Shown here piece after piece: positions 62,061-64,000 of a stretch of DNA of 64,000 nt. Each line of letters starts with the position of its first letter. The stretch's first letter is position 1. The notes under the pieces were generated by a model, which had not been told where the DNA came from, made no database searches, and was given only the letters and a program-made list of their open reading frames with translations. A program made the translations under genes and the position numbers. The DNA is from Lampris incognitus (taxonomy: Eukaryota > Chordata > Actinopteri > Lampriformes > Lampridae), in contig NC_079219.1 in assembly GCF_029633865.1 (NCBI RefSeq), positions 12,529,187 to 12,593,186 on the forward strand, in the 5' to 3' direction.

Positions 62061-62960
62061 TTTTTATGTGGCACTGATGTCCTTGTGAAATGTAATTTCG
62101 TTCCCTTGTATGTGTGAGGCATGCTTATAAGGCAATGATAAATAAAAGCAGTCTTAAGTTTATTGGCCATGTAGGTTTGCACACACATGGACTCTGACTT
62201 CGATTTCGTGGCTCTCTCGGTGTACTTCACATAGAATAACAACACTACAACACAACGATCTTCAGATATACACACAAGGGTTGACAACATACAGGCGAAT
62301 TAAGAGGTGATAAGGTGCAATGGTGCAGAGACTCTACTATCAGAGATGTAGCAGGTTACCTACATACATGCCCGAGGTGGATGGACATGACCAGGACTAT
62401 TGGCATCAGTAAGCTGTGTCGAACCGTGTCACAGAATAAACAATGACATGAAAAATCTCTTTTGTGGGGGAGGGGGGGGATGTGAAAATGCCCAAAACAT
62501 CCCTTGGAGATGTTTTCCCGTGGAGACCGGAAGATGAAATTGAAATCCTTGAACTGCAAATCCTAGTTCAGCCTATCGAATCGGCGTCAACATTGCGTTT
62601 ACGTGCCGGCTTGGTCGGCTCGTTCACGTTGCGTCGAACTCAATTTGCCTGCAGAAATTCCTTGATTCAGCAGCAGCCGTGTTGACACCGGGGTGTTTCG
62701 GAGGGCTACGCAAAGCTCAAATCTGAGCTAAGCCTTTGATTCCTTAAATCCCCCCGAGGTGACACTTGGGTTCGAAACCACATCTGCAGGCACGGCACAG
62801 CGCTTTGCATCAACGCAGCAGCGTCGCCGCCTTCTGACGGCGTCTGTCGAGGAGACTCAAGCCGTTGTGCAACAGAAGAAGAAAAAAATTCATGAAACGT
62901 CCTCGTAAACTTGTGCTACAGCTGATTTTTTATTTTTATGTCCTCATTTTATTTCAGTTT
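62061..62960. other. No gene recognised
   Basis: Nothing supported beyond a G-run at 62466-62478. Confidence 0.55.
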
Positions 62961-63073
62961 GTCTCACGCAGGCGCGGATCTACGGGGTGGCAGCTGCCAC
63001 CTCTGGGACACAGTCTTGCCCACCCCTGTTGCCACCCCAGGAAAAAATCTCTAGATCCGCCACTGGTCTCACG
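62961..63073. mobile_element. hAT-type MITE, 97 bp, with perfect 8-bp target duplication
   Basis: The element 62969-63065 starts CAGGCGCGGATCTA and ends TAGATCCGCCACTG, inverted repeats with two mismatches. GTCTCACG flanks it on both sides (62961-62968, 63066-63073). It splits an otherwise open frame, so that frame is not evidence for a gene. Confidence 0.88.
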
Positions 63074-64000
63074 CACTAAAGAAGCTGATGTGTGTGACCA
63101 ACTACCGCCTCCTGACTCCCCGAGACGGCACCAGTCATCTGAAAAAGACGTTAGCATGGAGGGGGTGTGTGAGACTGGCGAACTCTATTGTGTATTTTTT
63201 CCCCCCTTCTCTCTTCTGCCCGTCACCACAGGGCAGAACACGCGCACAAGTGTGGTGTGGCGACAGGCCGTGACTCAGACGTGGCGTCTGTTCATGGAGG
63301 TGCAGAAGGGAGGCGGGCGTGAGCTCACGTGTCTCCTAGGAGAGCCGCAGCAGAACTGTCATTACCCTGACTCAGAACACAGCTCAATATGGGCTTCCCC
63401 TCGCGGGGCGCAGGAGCTGCGCGCGAAATGCGGGTTCAATATCTGCCGCAGGCTCTTTATTAGTCGTTCCACTGACTGCGATAGAAATCTTCCCTCTGAC
63501 ACACGGCCTGTCTCTCCCAGCTGTTGTCTTCCAAGCCTGAGTGGGCTCATTTGGGAACAGGTAGCTTGTAAACAGGAAATAATTCCATTATTTTGAGCTT
63601 GAGTCTTATTGCCTGTGCGTGTGCTCGTGTGTGTGAGTCACAGGAGAGACAATTGGACAGCGAGAGAAGCCGCCTTGTAGCCTTGTTTGCGTACTTGTTG
63701 TAACTCCTGTGTGTGTGTGTGTGTGTGTGTGAGACAGAAGGCAAAGCCTCCGTTCATGTGGGCAAGCAGCCTCTGGGCCAGTCCCATGGTGCCGCACACA
63801 GGGAGGCTCTGGCAGCCCGTTAAGGTCTTATGACTTCAAAAGGAGACGGAGACCTTTATAGGAGACAGATAATTCAGTCACGACTTCAGTATTCCCCGGC
63901 TGCAGCAGCTTGCGGAGTGATACTTGGAAAGATAAGCCCGGGCCGGGATAATAGATCTGCCACTCTGGGGGCCGTATAAAGAGACTCCGGTGAACACTGC
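63074..64000. other. No gene recognised
   Basis: Right edge; short GT run at 63708-63731. No supported feature. Confidence 0.5.

Noticed and set aside
62865..63596. 243-codon ORF on the + strand
   Set aside because: It runs through a 97-bp hAT MITE with target duplication, has no domain-like pattern, and starts in ordinary intergenic sequence. Open by chance.

Overview
This looks like teleost fish nuclear DNA. It has vertebrate-style genes with short exons and GT-AG introns, dense dinucleotide microsatellites, two kinds of fish-typical tRNA-derived SINEs, Tc1/mariner elements and fragments of L2/CR1- and Rex-like LINEs. All calls come from reading the sequence; no database was searched.

The window holds two protein-coding genes, arranged tail to tail. 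On the + strand (5020-11904, 3'UTR to about 13775) lies the 3' part of a Kirrel/Neph immunoglobulin-superfamily adhesion gene: nine exons encoding the end of Ig3, then Ig4, Ig5, one membrane span and a cytoplasmic tail ending in the PDZ ligand THV. Its 5' exons lie outside the window. On the - strand (44194-15736, 3'UTR to about 14270) lies a complete st14 (matriptase) gene. I could assemble all 19 exons with matching splice phases into 840 codons: short cytoplasmic N-terminus, membrane anchor, SEA domain, two CUB domains, four LDL-receptor class A repeats and a trypsin-like protease with an intact His-Asp-Ser triad. The two 3' ends are about 0.5 kb apart. Kirrel acts in cell-cell adhesion and matriptase in pericellular proteolysis of epithelia; nothing suggests they work together beyond being neighbours.

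Left edge (1-4560): a nested LINE fragment, an apparently intact Tc1-like transposon with DD38E spacing, and two SINEs, all probably in an upstream kirrel intron. Kirrel introns hold a pyrimidine minisatellite, microsatellites, and an array of miniature LTR-type elements split by a Harbinger-like insertion with a MADF-domain ORF. The 12.4-kb first intron of st14 holds a decayed Tc1-like element, several SINEs, a TA-flanked MITE, a solo miniature LTR and a 151-bp near-identical duplication.

Right part (44.5-64 kb): no convincing protein-coding exon. It contains SINEs, a complete 364-bp terminal-repeat miniature retrotransposon whose LTRs carry a tRNA-like pol III promoter, a solo LTR inside a SINE, LINE 3' ends, a hairpin-rich minisatellite, and a 97-bp hAT-type MITE with a perfect 8-bp target duplication. 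The most unusual signal in the window is this family of miniature LTR elements with tRNA-like A and B boxes inside the LTR (55768-56131, 43202-43336, and a relative at 10205-11350).
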